Origin: Stenotrophomonas sp. UBA2124
GTDB taxonomy: Bacteria; Pseudomonadota; Gammaproteobacteria; Xanthomonadales; Xanthomonadaceae
Direction of reading: 5' to 3'
Assembly (NCBI GenBank): GCA_002329155.1
Contig: DCXY01000012.1
Span: forward strand, 1 to 47,265
Length of the DNA stretch: 47,265 nucleotides
Every line of letters begins with the position of its first letter. Position 1 is the stretch's first letter. The position numbers and the translations under genes are program-made. Below, piece by piece: positions 32,832 through 41,426 of the stretch. A model generated the notes under the pieces. The model saw only the letters and a program-made list of their open reading frames with translations, had not been told where the DNA came from and ran no database searches.

Positions 32832-33011
32832 CAGCGAATCCCGCCTTCGCGGGAATGACGGTCATTACGGCTTGTGTGGCCTGAGTAGCCCGGGTAAGCG
32901 CAGCGCACCCGGGAAGCCGGCAGACGCTCAGGTGGCAGGAATACACCAGCCGGAATTTCTTCCGTTGCCGAGACATCAAGACCCCGGGTGCGCTGCGCTT
33001 ACCCGGGCTAC
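32832..33011. repeat. GTCATTCCCGC-type repeat and SMAG dimer downstream of cca
   Basis: An inverted GAATCCCGCCTTCGCGGGAA palindrome lies at 32832-32860. A SMAG dimer follows: forward REP 32884-32912, spacer, inverted REP 32982-33011. The dimer, including its spacer (AAGCCGGCAGACGCTCAGGT...), is almost identical to the one at 34129-34255. It ends three bases before the S41 gene stop. Confidence 0.88.
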
Positions 33012-33013
33012 GA

Positions 33014-34057
33014 TCACGGCCTCGCCTGGCAGGCTGGCTGGGAGAGCAACCACTCGCTGGCAGCCTGCATGGCATCACCGGCCCCTTCCACGAGGACATC
33101 CGGAGTAATCCGCGCACCGTTGCCGTGCCCAAAGCGGTCCTGCATCACACTGCCTGTCAGCAGCAACAGGCTGCCATCCACCAGAGTGGTCGGTGAATTG
33201 CCAGTCGAATAGCCCGCGGTGGCCGAGCCGAAACTGCGCGTTGCGGGACGCCCACGAAATGCCAAGGCGATTGCTTCGCCGGAACTGGCCGTACGGCCGG
33301 ACAGCAGCACGGCAACCGGTGCATCCGGCCGGCGCAGGCGATAGGCGCCCTCGCCCATGAACAGATATGCCGTTTCACCATTCCATACCGCGCCATCACG
33401 GACACGCCACGGGCTGCTGCCATTGCTGCTCTGGAAGTTGCCCACGAAGCCATCCCCCGACCCATCCCCTGCCAGCAGCGGTGCGATGCCCAGCAGCATC
33501 GGCCACATGTTGCCGCCGCCATTGCCACGCAGGTCCACGATCCAGCCACAGCGGCTGCCATCATCCTGCCTGCGGATGACCCGTTGCAGATCGGCAGCAT
33601 GGGTCAGATCCTGCTCGCGCTGCATACGCGGTGCAGCTGTCCGATCCGAGATATAGGCGCCTACACGGATCAATCCCAGTCTGACCGGCACAGGCACTGC
33701 ATCCGGAGTAGCAGCGGCCGCAGGCCTGCCAGCCGATGCGGATGCTGGCGCTGGCATGGCCTTGCGGCGTTGTTCCTGCGCGACCTCCTCGATGGTCAAC
33801 CACCTGCCATGCCCGTCGGACACCTTTTCGATGGCCTCAAGCAGCAACGTGCGTTGCCGCGCTTCATCCGCGCTGGCAAGTTCACGCCTGAGCTGAACCC
33901 AGTCAACGCGCTCGCGATGCAGCGAGCGTTCCTGCAGCAGCGTGAGCATCTGCTCGCGTGCCTCCGGCGTGGGCACCTGCGCCCAGCCACTGCCTGCGGC
34001 TACCAGAGAAACCAGCGTGGCGACCAGCGCCGCACGTGCACTCCTGCTTCCTTTCAT
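33014..34057 (-). CDS. S41-family peptidase-like protein, exported
   Basis: 347 residues with a signal peptide (MKGSRSARAALVATLVSLVA ... GWAQ). An N-terminal helical part is followed by an S41/tail-specific-protease core: LGLIRVGAYISD, GWIVDLRGNGGGNMWPML, and SGRTASSGEAIALAFRGRP with a candidate nucleophile Ser. The motif order fits the C-terminal-processing peptidase family; no PDZ domain is evident. The substrate is unknown, probably a periplasmic protein. Start at 34057 has GGAG eight bases upstream. The gene is flanked on both sides by near-identical SMAG dimers in the same orientation. Confidence 0.85.
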   Translation of the reverse strand: MKGSRSARAALVATLVSLVAAGSGWAQVPTPEAREQMLTLLQERSLHRERVDWVQLRRELASADEARQRTLLLEAIEKVSDGHGRWLTIEEVAQEQRRKAMPAPASASAGRPAAAATPDAVPVPVRLGLIRVGAYISDRTAAPRMQREQDLTHAADLQRVIRRQDDGSRCGWIVDLRGNGGGNMWPMLLGIAPLLAGDGSGDGFVGNFQSSNGSSPWRVRDGAVWNGETAYLFMGEGAYRLRRPDAPVAVLLSGRTASSGEAIALAFRGRPATRSFGSATAGYSTGNSPTTLVDGSLLLLTGSVMQDRFGHGNGARITPDVLVEGAGDAMQAASEWLLSQPACQARP

Positions 34058-34128
34058 CACAGCCACTCCATGCTGTCGGTTCCGCGCAGCTTAGAGCAAG
34101 TTCAAGCCATGGATGTTTCGGGTAGGCA

Positions 34129-34255
34129 GTAGCCCGGGTAAGCGCAGCGCACCCGGGAAGCCGGCAGACGCTCAGGTGGCACGAATACACCAACCGGAAT
34201 TTCATCCACCGCCGACAGATCAAGACCCCGGGTGCGCTGCGCTTACCCGGGCTAC
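34129..34255. repeat. SMAG dimer, near copy of 32884-33011
   Basis: Forward REP 34129-34157, spacer, inverted REP 34226-34255. The spacer matches the other copy closely (AAGCCGGCAGACGCTCAGGT, then CAGACATCAAGACC vs GACAGATCAAGACC). It is a direct copy of the downstream unit. Confidence 0.88.
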
Positions 34256-34277
34256 GGGGCAGATCGAAGTACGCCCC

Positions 34278-35345
34278 TCAGATCTTCAGATAGAGCCTGC
34301 GGCGATCCATCCATGCCATCAGCAGCCACCACAGGCCCACGAACGCGAGACCCATGACGAGCGATGCGAGGCGCGCATCAACCAGCGGCGTGAGCCAGCG
34401 GTCGAACACCTGTGTCCACAGCCAGTCCCAGCTGCCGGTGGCGATCATCGCCAGCACCATGGCCGAGGAACCCGCATAGGCGGTGATGGCGTTGACGCCG
34501 AAGCGTCGCCCCAACGCCGGCAGATGCCACCGGTCGATCAACAGGTGCGCCAGCCACAGCGCGAGCGTGCCCCAGCCCGCGGTCCACAGCACGTAGGAAG
34601 GCGTCCACAGGTTCTTGTTCCAAGGCAGCCAGTGCGACCAGAGTGCACCACCGGCCAGCAGCAGTACAGCTGCCGGCAGCAACATCGTGGGCCGCGCCCG
34701 CAGCAGTGCACCGATGCGCAGGCCGATCAGCGTGGTGGCCAACGCGCCAAGCGTGGACAGCAGGCCTTCCGGGTCGTGTCCGTGGCCGGCAATCGCGTCG
34801 TACTGATACAGCAGCGGCCCGAGCAACGCGGTATCCACGCGGCTCGGAAGATTGAGCCACGGCTCCAATGTGCCGCCCACCGCCAGCAACGCAGCATAGC
34901 CAGCCAGCAGCACACCGATGCACAGCCACTGCACGCGCGGTCCTACCCAAAGGGCCACCACCCCGGCCACTGCAAAACACAGGCCAATGCGCTGCAACAC
35001 GCCCCACGGGCGGAAATGCGGCAGCTGCAGCCACCACCACGCCAGAAGATGCAGCAGCAGACCCAGGCCGATGATGCGCAGCGCGCGCACCAGCACCGCA
35101 CGCGCGAGTGCGCCGCGATCCGCGCCCTGCTCCACCTTTGGCGTCACGCCCAACGCGATCGATACACCCACGATCAGCAGAAAGAATGGAAACACCAGAT
35201 CGGTCGGCGTACAGCCATGCCATTGAGCGTGCAGCAATGGCGCGTACACATGGCTCCAGCTGCCGGGGTTGTTGACCAGCAGCATCGCCGCCACGGTGAT
35301 GCCGCGCAGGGCATCGACCGAAGCGTGGCGCTTGAGGGGGCTCAT
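34278..35345 (-). CDS. nagX: NagX-like inner-membrane acyltransferase (heparan-alpha-glucosaminide N-acetyltransferase family)
   Basis: 355 residues with about ten transmembrane helices. It starts MSPLKRHASVDALRGITVAA, the family N-terminus (SxDxLRG), followed by HAQWHGCTPTDLVFPFFLLIVGVSI with the conserved His. It resembles the C-terminal membrane part of human HGSNAT and bacterial NagX, which are found in GlcNAc/chitin loci. It is the last gene of nagP-nagR-nagB-II-nagA-nagX, with ten bases after the nagA stop. Its biochemical role in GlcNAc use is not settled; transfer of acyl groups to or from amino sugars is the expectation. Confidence 0.88.
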   Translation of the reverse strand: MSPLKRHASVDALRGITVAAMLLVNNPGSWSHVYAPLLHAQWHGCTPTDLVFPFFLLIVGVSIALGVTPKVEQGADRGALARAVLVRALRIIGLGLLLHLLAWWWLQLPHFRPWGVLQRIGLCFAVAGVVALWVGPRVQWLCIGVLLAGYAALLAVGGTLEPWLNLPSRVDTALLGPLLYQYDAIAGHGHDPEGLLSTLGALATTLIGLRIGALLRARPTMLLPAAVLLLAGGALWSHWLPWNKNLWTPSYVLWTAGWGTLALWLAHLLIDRWHLPALGRRFGVNAITAYAGSSAMVLAMIATGSWDWLWTQVFDRWLTPLVDARLASLVMGLAFVGLWWLLMAWMDRRRLYLKI

Positions 35346-35355
35346 GGTCGATGGC

Positions 35356-36492
35356 TCAGTCGCGCTGACCGGCAATCCAGGTGGCCTGCACCTGCAGCTG
35401 TGCATCCAGCAACACGAAGTCCGCCGCGTAGCCGGCAGCGATACGGCCGTAGCGCGCGCCGAGGTCCAGAAACTGCGCCGGATAGGTGGAGGCCATGCGC
35501 GAGGCCTCGGCCAGCGGCAGGCCCAGCAGCGACACGGTGTTGCGCACGGCGGTGGCCATGTCCAGCGCCGAACCTGCCAGCGAGCCGGCGGCATTGCGCA
35601 CCACGCCATCCACGGCGGTGATGACTTCGCCATACAGCTCGAACGCGGGGCTGTCCGAGCCCACCATCGGCATCGCATCGGTCACCAGCAGCACCTTGCC
35701 GCGCGGCTTTGCCGCCAGGGCCACGCGCAGGCTGGCCGGGTGGACGTGCACGCCATCGACGATCACACCGCACCAGCTGCCGGCATCCTCAAGCGCCGCT
35801 CCCACCGCACCGGGCTCGCGCCCCTGCAATGGCGACATGGCGTTGTACAGATGGGTGAAGCCGCTGATGCCCGCATCAAGGCCGGCACGCGTCTGCTCGT
35901 AGGTCGCTGCGGTGTGACCGGCGGCGACGATGGCGCCGTTGGCCACCATCTGGCGGATGGTCGCCAGCGGCACCTGCTCGGGTGCCAGCGTGATCAGGGT
36001 GATGCCGTTGTCCAGCGCGGTGACCATGCGCACTTCGTCCGCATCGGGCACGCGGAACTTGCCGGCATCATGCGTGCCCTTGCGCGCGGGTGCGATGTAC
36101 GGGCCTTCCAGATGGATGCCGAGTATGCCCGGCACGCCTGCGGCAATCGCCGCGCGGGTAGCCTGCACGGCACGCGCCATGACGGCGGCATCGTCGCTGA
36201 TCAGCGTCGGCAGCATGCCGGTGGTGCCGAAGCGGCGATGGCCGGCCATGATGGCGCGCAGGGCGTCCACGTCGGTCTGGTTGTTGAACAGCACGCCACC
36301 GCCGCCATTGACCTGCACGTCGATGAAGCCCGGCATCAGCCAGCCGCCGTGCAGATCAACCTCGGCATCGGCCTGCATCGCCTGCCCTGCGTCGAACACC
36401 GCGCTGACCACGCCGTCCTCGACCAGCACGGCCACGTCATCGCGGAAATCCTCGCCGGCCAGAATGCGGCCGTTGCGCAGCACGGTCTTCAT
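35356..36492 (-). CDS. nagA: N-acetylglucosamine-6-phosphate deacetylase
   Basis: 378 residues. It removes the acetyl group from GlcNAc-6-P to give glucosamine-6-P. The amidohydrolase motifs are GFIDVQVNGGGG, HLEGPYIAP (metal Glu), AAGHTAATYEQ, GFTHLYNAMSPL, DGVHVHP and VTDAMPMVG (catalytic Asp). Its ATG overlaps the nagB-II stop by one base (TGATG), so the two are translationally coupled. Part of the nag operon. Confidence 0.96.
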   Translation of the reverse strand: MKTVLRNGRILAGEDFRDDVAVLVEDGVVSAVFDAGQAMQADAEVDLHGGWLMPGFIDVQVNGGGGVLFNNQTDVDALRAIMAGHRRFGTTGMLPTLISDDAAVMARAVQATRAAIAAGVPGILGIHLEGPYIAPARKGTHDAGKFRVPDADEVRMVTALDNGITLITLAPEQVPLATIRQMVANGAIVAAGHTAATYEQTRAGLDAGISGFTHLYNAMSPLQGREPGAVGAALEDAGSWCGVIVDGVHVHPASLRVALAAKPRGKVLLVTDAMPMVGSDSPAFELYGEVITAVDGVVRNAAGSLAGSALDMATAVRNTVSLLGLPLAEASRMASTYPAQFLDLGARYGRIAAGYAADFVLLDAQLQVQATWIAGQRD

Positions 36493-37520
36493 CAGACGGT
36501 TTCCGTAACCTTGTTCAGATGCGGCGGCAGATCCGGGTTGTGCCCGCGGCGCAGCGCCAATGCATTGATCGCGCGGTAGAAGCTCTGCACCGCCAGCAGC
36601 GGCGCACACAGCGGATGCGGTGCGGTAGCCGTGGGCAGGTTGCCACCCTCGCCGGTCAGCCACACCTGTGCGCCACGCGCGGCGAATTCCTCGGCCACGG
36701 CACGGGTGCCGGCACCGGTTTCGTCCGGCTGGGCGAAGGCCAGCACCGGGAAGCCCGCACCCACCAGCGCCATCGGGCCGTGCTTCACTTCGGCCGAGCT
36801 GTAGCCTTCGGCATGCAGGCCGCAGGTTTCCTTGAACTTGAGCGCGGCTTCCTGCGCCGCCGCCAGCCCGGGGCCACGGCCAAGCACGAACAGATTGGTG
36901 GCATCGACCAGCCCGTCGGTGACGGCACTCCAGTCGCATGCCCACGCCTCGGTGAGCGCCGCCGGCAAGGCATCAAGCGCGGCAATCAGCGCCGGATCAT
37001 TCTTCCAGTACGCGCCCAGCTGCAGAATGGCGGCCAACGAAGCCAGATAGCTCTTGGTCGCAGCAACGCTGCGCTCGGCACCGGCACGCAGCGGAATCAC
37101 CGTGTCGGCCAGCTGCGCCAGCGGCGAATCCTCCACGTTGACCAGCGCCACCACGCGCGCGCCAGCGGCCTTGGCAGCCTCGGCATTGCGCAGCAGGTCC
37201 GGGCTCTTGCCGGACTGCGAGATCACCAGGTACAGCGCACCGCGCAACTGCAACGGCGCCTGGTATACCGAACCCACGGAAGGCGACGCGGATGCCGTCA
37301 CCAGGCCCAGCTGGGTCTCGAACAGATACTTGCCGTAAGTGGCCGCATGGTCGGAACTGCCGCGTGCGCAGGTAACCACGAACGGCGGCGGATTGGCCCG
37401 CAGCTCCTCGGCCAGCGCCTTCACCACGGTGTGGTTGTGGGCGAACTGGTCGGCGATGACGGAGGCGCTCTGTGCGGCCTCCTGGAACATCAGGGTCTGC
37501 GTTTCACTCGGCAATGCCAT
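36492..37520 (-). CDS. glucosamine-6-phosphate deaminase, SIS-domain type (NagB-II)
   Basis: 342 residues with two SIS domains like the isomerase part of GlmS: CARGSSDHAATYGKYLFE, VISQSGKSPDLLRNAEAAKA, then LGRGPGLAAAQEAALKFKE and SSAEVKHGPMALV. It lacks the glutamine amidotransferase domain. It corresponds to the nonorthologous deaminase NagB-II that converts GlcN-6-P to fructose-6-P plus ammonia. It lies six bases after nagR and overlaps nagA by one base. Confidence 0.92.
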   Translation of the reverse strand: MALPSETQTLMFQEAAQSASVIADQFAHNHTVVKALAEELRANPPPFVVTCARGSSDHAATYGKYLFETQLGLVTASASPSVGSVYQAPLQLRGALYLVISQSGKSPDLLRNAEAAKAAGARVVALVNVEDSPLAQLADTVIPLRAGAERSVAATKSYLASLAAILQLGAYWKNDPALIAALDALPAALTEAWACDWSAVTDGLVDATNLFVLGRGPGLAAAQEAALKFKETCGLHAEGYSSAEVKHGPMALVGAGFPVLAFAQPDETGAGTRAVAEEFAARGAQVWLTGEGGNLPTATAPHPLCAPLLAVQSFYRAINALALRRGHNPDLPPHLNKVTETV

Positions 37521-37526
37521 TGGTTG

Positions 37527-38633
37527 TTACTCGGAGAGGTCGGGGGGAGGCGATGTGGGCCGTGACTGCTGGCGCAGCGGCGCGGTGGAACCGCGCACCA
37601 CCAGCTGTGGCACGAAGCCCTGGTTGTGCAGCTGCAGCGGCGCCTCGTCATAGGCATCGCTGCGCAGCTGGCTGATCAGCAGGCGCGCGGCATGGCGCGC
37701 GATGTCGCCCGTGGCCTGCTTGGCAGTGGTCAGTGCCGGCCACGACTGCCGCGAGAACGGGCTGTCCTCGAAGCCGGCGATGGACAGGTCGTAAGGCACG
37801 TTCAGGCCCGCGGAGTTGGCGGCAGCCAGCACGCCGGCGGCGATCTCGTCGTTGGAACCGAAAATGGCGGTTGGCGGCTCGCGCAGGGCCAGCAGCCGGC
37901 GCGCGCCACGGAAGCCATCGTCGAAGGTGTAGTCGCCCGGAATCACCAGGTGCTTGTCCAGCGGGATGCCGTAATCCTTCAGCGCCGCCTCGTAGCCTGC
38001 GTAGCGCTCGCCACTGGAATGGTGCGACGTACCGCCCCACAGGAAGCCGATGCGCTGGTGCCCGAGCTGGATCAGGTGTTCGGTGATCTCGTAAGCCGCG
38101 TCACGGTCATCGACGAAGACGCAGGGGCCATCGCCCGGGTCTTCGGTGCCGGCGATGATGCGTACCGTCTTGATGCCGCGCGCGTTCAATGCAGCCACCA
38201 GATCGGGGCGTTCGGACATCGGCGCGGTGAGCACCAGCCCGGCCAGACGCGAGCGTTGCACCCAGTCGGCCAGCTCCTCGGCCAGCATGGGCGAGGTGGA
38301 ATCGCAGGGGTGAATCTGCAGGCCGAAGCCGGTTTCGCGGCAGGCCGAGAGCACGCCGTTCTGCACGCCGATGATGTGGTACGGGTTGGGGTTGTCGTAG
38401 ACCAGCCCGATCACGAAGGTGGTGTTGCTGCGCAGGTTGCGCGCGGCCGGGTCGGGCTCGTAATCCAGCTCGGCCACCGCACGCAGCACCCGCGCGCGGG
38501 TGGCCTGCATCACCGAGGGCTCATTGTTGATGACCCGCGAAACGGTCTTCAGGGAGACTTTCGCCCGCTCGGCGACGTCCTTGATGGTGGGTCTGCGCAT
38601 TACCGGTTCCCGCGTTGGCTGTTCTGTCGCCAT
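37527..38633 (-). CDS. nagR: LacI-family repressor of GlcNAc utilisation
   Basis: 368 residues. The N-terminal HTH reads RRPTIKDVAERAKVSLKTVS, RVINNEPSVM; the periplasmic-binding-protein-like effector domain follows (TFVIGLVYDNPNPYHIIGVQ ... GFEDSPFSRQ). The position between nagP and nagB-II and the family fit NagR, which responds to GlcNAc-6-P in related bacteria. It probably binds the palindromes at 39989-40004 and 40222-40237, controlling its own operon and the divergent kinase/receptor genes. ATG at 38633; an alternative at 38600 begins MRRPTIKDVA. Confidence 0.92.
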   Translation of the reverse strand: MATEQPTREPVMRRPTIKDVAERAKVSLKTVSRVINNEPSVMQATRARVLRAVAELDYEPDPAARNLRSNTTFVIGLVYDNPNPYHIIGVQNGVLSACRETGFGLQIHPCDSTSPMLAEELADWVQRSRLAGLVLTAPMSERPDLVAALNARGIKTVRIIAGTEDPGDGPCVFVDDRDAAYEITEHLIQLGHQRIGFLWGGTSHHSSGERYAGYEAALKDYGIPLDKHLVIPGDYTFDDGFRGARRLLALREPPTAIFGSNDEIAAGVLAAANSAGLNVPYDLSIAGFEDSPFSRQSWPALTTAKQATGDIARHAARLLISQLRSDAYDEAPLQLHNQGFVPQLVVRGSTAPLRQQSRPTSPPPDLSE

Positions 38634-38643
38634 GATGCTTGAT

Positions 38644-39933
38644 TCAGCCCCCGCGCGCCTTGCCGGCGTTGTGACCGACCGTGCCGAAATACAGGATGTA
38701 CAGGTAGCAGGGGATCATCAGCGCGGCGAACACCAGCTGGAAGTGTTCCGGCCAGGCGTGCTTGAGCAGGGCGAAGGCCTGCGGAATGATCGCGCCGCCG
38801 GCGATGCCCATCACCAGCAGGGCCGAGCCGGTCTGGGTGAAGCGGCCCAGGCCACGGATGGCCAGCGGGAAGATCGCCGGCCACATCATGGCGTTGGCAA
38901 ACCCCAGCGCGGCCACGAAGGCCACCGACACATAGCCGTGGGTGAAAAATGCGCCCACCGTGAACACCACGCCAAGCACCGCCGACACGGCCAGGTACTT
39001 TTCCTGCGAGATGAAACGCGGGATCAGCAGCAGGCCCACCACATAGCCCACCAGCATCGCGAACAGGGTGTAGGAGGTGAACAGCTTGGTCTGGTCCAGC
39101 GGCAGGCCGAAGGCATTGCCGTAAGTGCCGATGGCATCACCGGCCATCACTTCCACACCCACATAGACGAACAGGCACAGCACGCCCAGCCACAGGTGCG
39201 GAAACTGGAAGATGCTGCGCTTCTCGCCCCTGCCATCGTTGGCCACCGCATTGGCCTGCTCGGCCTGCACGTCGGGCAGCGGCGAGAACAGCACGGCCAC
39301 GGCCACCAGCAGCAGCACACCGGCGATCACCATGTACGGCATGTGGATCTTGGCGGCGAAGGCATTGAGCAGTTCGGTCTTGGTGGCGGCATCGGCGGCC
39401 TGCACCTGCGCCTCCAGGTCGCCGATGCCATGCAGCACCAGCGAGCCGATGACCAGCGGTGCCAGAATGCCGGCCACCTTGTTGCAGATGCCCATCAGCG
39501 CGATGCGCTGGGCCGCGCCCTCGATGGGGCCAAGGATGCTGATGTACGGGTTCACCGCGCTCTGCAGCAGCGCCAGACCGCCGCCGATGACGAACAGGCC
39601 ACCCAGTGCGCCACCAAACCAGCGCCGCGTGGCGAACTCGCCGAAGAACATCGCGCCGATGGCCATGACCGCAAGGCTCAACGCCAGCCCGCGCTTCATG
39701 CCGGTGCGGTTGAGTACCCACGAGGCAGGCAGCGCCAGGAAGAAATAGGACAGGTAGAACACCATCAACACCAGGAATGCCGACACCTCGCTGACGTCGA
39801 ACGCCAGGCGCACGAAGGTGATCAGCGGGCCGTTGATCCAGGTGCAGAAGCCGATGATGAAGAACAGCAGGCCGACGATGGCGATGGAGGACGCCATGCT
39901 GGTGCGCGGCTGGGTAGCGGGTACGGCAGACAT
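38644..39933 (-). CDS. nagP: N-acetylglucosamine permease of the sugar MFS family
   Basis: 429 residues with about 12 transmembrane helices. It begins MSAVPATQPRTSMASSIAIV, then LFFIIGFCTWINGPLITFVR, the signature of the FucP/NagP sugar:H+ symporters, plus LSYFFLALPASWVLNRTGMKRGL and QSAVNPYISILGP. It imports GlcNAc across the inner membrane. First gene of the nag operon; the promoter lies upstream at 39934-40221. Ribosome site GGAGCCCTGCCC before the ATG at 39933. Confidence 0.94.
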   Translation of the reverse strand: MSAVPATQPRTSMASSIAIVGLLFFIIGFCTWINGPLITFVRLAFDVSEVSAFLVLMVFYLSYFFLALPASWVLNRTGMKRGLALSLAVMAIGAMFFGEFATRRWFGGALGGLFVIGGGLALLQSAVNPYISILGPIEGAAQRIALMGICNKVAGILAPLVIGSLVLHGIGDLEAQVQAADAATKTELLNAFAAKIHMPYMVIAGVLLLVAVAVLFSPLPDVQAEQANAVANDGRGEKRSIFQFPHLWLGVLCLFVYVGVEVMAGDAIGTYGNAFGLPLDQTKLFTSYTLFAMLVGYVVGLLLIPRFISQEKYLAVSAVLGVVFTVGAFFTHGYVSVAFVAALGFANAMMWPAIFPLAIRGLGRFTQTGSALLVMGIAGGAIIPQAFALLKHAWPEHFQLVFAALMIPCYLYILYFGTVGHNAGKARGG

Positions 39934-39988
39934 GGGCAGGGCTCCTGCGGAAGCGTGACACGGCGCACAGCCGTACGGCGATAGCGTG

Positions 39989-40004
39989 GGAACAACGTTG
40001 TCAC
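39989..40004 (-). promoter_or_regulatory. probable NagR operator upstream of nagP
   Basis: The core ACAACGTTGT (39992-40001) is a perfect palindrome and extends on one side to TGTCA. It matches the ACAACGTTGT-centred LacI-type NagR pattern known from GlcNAc regulons. It is about 60 bases upstream of the nagP ATG. Confidence 0.65.
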
Positions 40005-40221
40005 ATTCTCTCCTTGTCGCCGACAGGTTTGTCAACACGACATGTCGCTACCGGGACAGCCCGCACATTGCCCACGGCTGCGCCACGCCTTGGCCTGCCA
40101 GCGGATTACAGCCATTTTCAGCCCTGTTTTCCATGCCCTCAACGCGAATGCAGCCTGCACCATGCCGGCCCCAGCCTGCGCGGCGACGCCGCAGTGCAGC
40201 ATCGAAAGTTGCAATAATCCG

Positions 40222-40237
40222 TTGACATCGTTGTCAA
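40222..40237 (+). promoter_or_regulatory. probable NagR operator/promoter upstream of the kinase gene
   Basis: TTGACATCGTTGTCAA is a palindrome with perfect 6-base arms (TTGACA, TGTCAA). The left arm is also a consensus -35 box, with a weak TACAGA (40244-40249) 16 bases on. It is 67 bases upstream of the GTG at 40304. A repressor here would block the -35 region of the kinase-receptor transcript. A further 10-base palindrome CGACATGTCG lies at 40038-40047. Confidence 0.65.
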
Positions 40238-40303
40238 ACAGATTACAGACTCGCGCCCCAAGCGGTACCAGAAACCGGTACCCCATCGCCATAGGGAACC
40301 CGA

Positions 40304-41350
40304 GTGACCGCAGCCGCCCCATCGCCACAGAGCACCCGCCACGCAGGCATGCCGCGCCCTTTTCTGGCGGCCGACGTTGGCGGTACCCATGTGCGCGTTG
40401 GCCTGATCCAGGCCGGGCGCGGCGATGGCCAGACCATCGAGGTGCTGTCCTACCGCAAGTACCGCTGCGCTGATCACGCGGGGCTGGCCGCGATTCTGGC
40501 CGACTTCATCAGCCACCACCCGCCGGTGCGCGAATGCGTGATTGCCACCGCCGGCTATGCCCTGCCCGACGGCACCGTGATCAGCGCCAACCTGCCGTGG
40601 CCACTGTCGTCCAGCCAGATACGCGATGCGCTGGGCTTTGCCACCGTGCACCTGGTCAACGATTTCGAGGCCGTGGCGCATGCCGCCGCGCACATCGACA
40701 GCAGCCAGGTGCTGCAGCTGACCGGCCCCGTCGAAGCGCCGCGTGGACCGATGCTGGTGCTCGGCCCCGGCACCGGCCTCGGCGCAGCCGTCTGGATGCC
40801 GGTCGGCAAGCGCTCTGTGGTGCTGGCCACCGAAGCCGGGCAGGCCTCGCTGGCGGCCAGCACCGAGCTGGAAATCGCGGTGCTGCAGCAGATGCTGCGC
40901 GGGCGCAGCCACATCTCCATCGAGCAGGGCGCGCTGTCCGGCCCGGGCCTGCTCAATCTGTACAACGCGCTGTGCGCGGTGCGTGGCGTCGCCCCCAGCC
41001 ATACCACGCCCGATGCGGTGAGCGCGGCAGCCTGCGACCACAGCGACCCGCTGGCCGTGGAAACCCTGGAACTGTTCTGCGGAATCCTGGGCTCCACCAC
41101 CGGCGACATGGCCCTGCTCTACGGCGTGCAGGGCGGTATCTACCTGGCCGGCGGCATCCTGCCAAAGATCAGCCAGTTCCTGATGAACAGCAGCTTTGTC
41201 GAACGCTTCCTCAACAAGGGGCCGATGACCAAGGCGCTGCAAGGCATTCCCGTGCGGCTGGTGGAACACGGGCAACTGGGCGTCATCGGCGCCGCCAGTT
41301 GGTACCTGGAAGCAACGGCCAACCCGGCCGCATCGCATTTCGCTGCATAA
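40304..41350 (+). CDS. glucokinase-family sugar kinase, probable N-acetylglucosamine kinase
   Basis: 348 residues from GTG (40304); an internal ATG at 40349 is possible. The glucokinase (Glk, PF02685-type) fold is shown by FLAADVGGTHVRVGLI, then ATAGYALPDGTVISANLPWP, LVNDFEAVAHAAA, VLGPGTGLGAAVW, TEAGQASLAA and GGIYLAGGILPK. In Xanthomonadales GlcNAc loci this paralogue is the NagK that phosphorylates cytoplasmic GlcNAc, so NagK is the better functional name than Glk. Divergent from nagP and sharing the regulatory region. Confidence 0.88.
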   Translation: MTAAAPSPQSTRHAGMPRPFLAADVGGTHVRVGLIQAGRGDGQTIEVLSYRKYRCADHAGLAAILADFISHHPPVRECVIATAGYALPDGTVISANLPWPLSSSQIRDALGFATVHLVNDFEAVAHAAAHIDSSQVLQLTGPVEAPRGPMLVLGPGTGLGAAVWMPVGKRSVVLATEAGQASLAASTELEIAVLQQMLRGRSHISIEQGALSGPGLLNLYNALCAVRGVAPSHTTPDAVSAAACDHSDPLAVETLELFCGILGSTTGDMALLYGVQGGIYLAGGILPKISQFLMNSSFVERFLNKGPMTKALQGIPVRLVEHGQLGVIGAASWYLEATANPAASHFAA

Positions 41351-41426
41351 GCAAACGCTGGACCCGTACCACTGCAGTCAAGCGGCACACCGGTGCCATC
41401 CAAATCGAATGTTGAGGAGAGACAAC

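Noticed and set aside
34113..35621. 502-codon plus-strand open frame
   Set aside because: Antisense to nagX and nagA; Gln/His/Arg-rich translation typical of a shadow.
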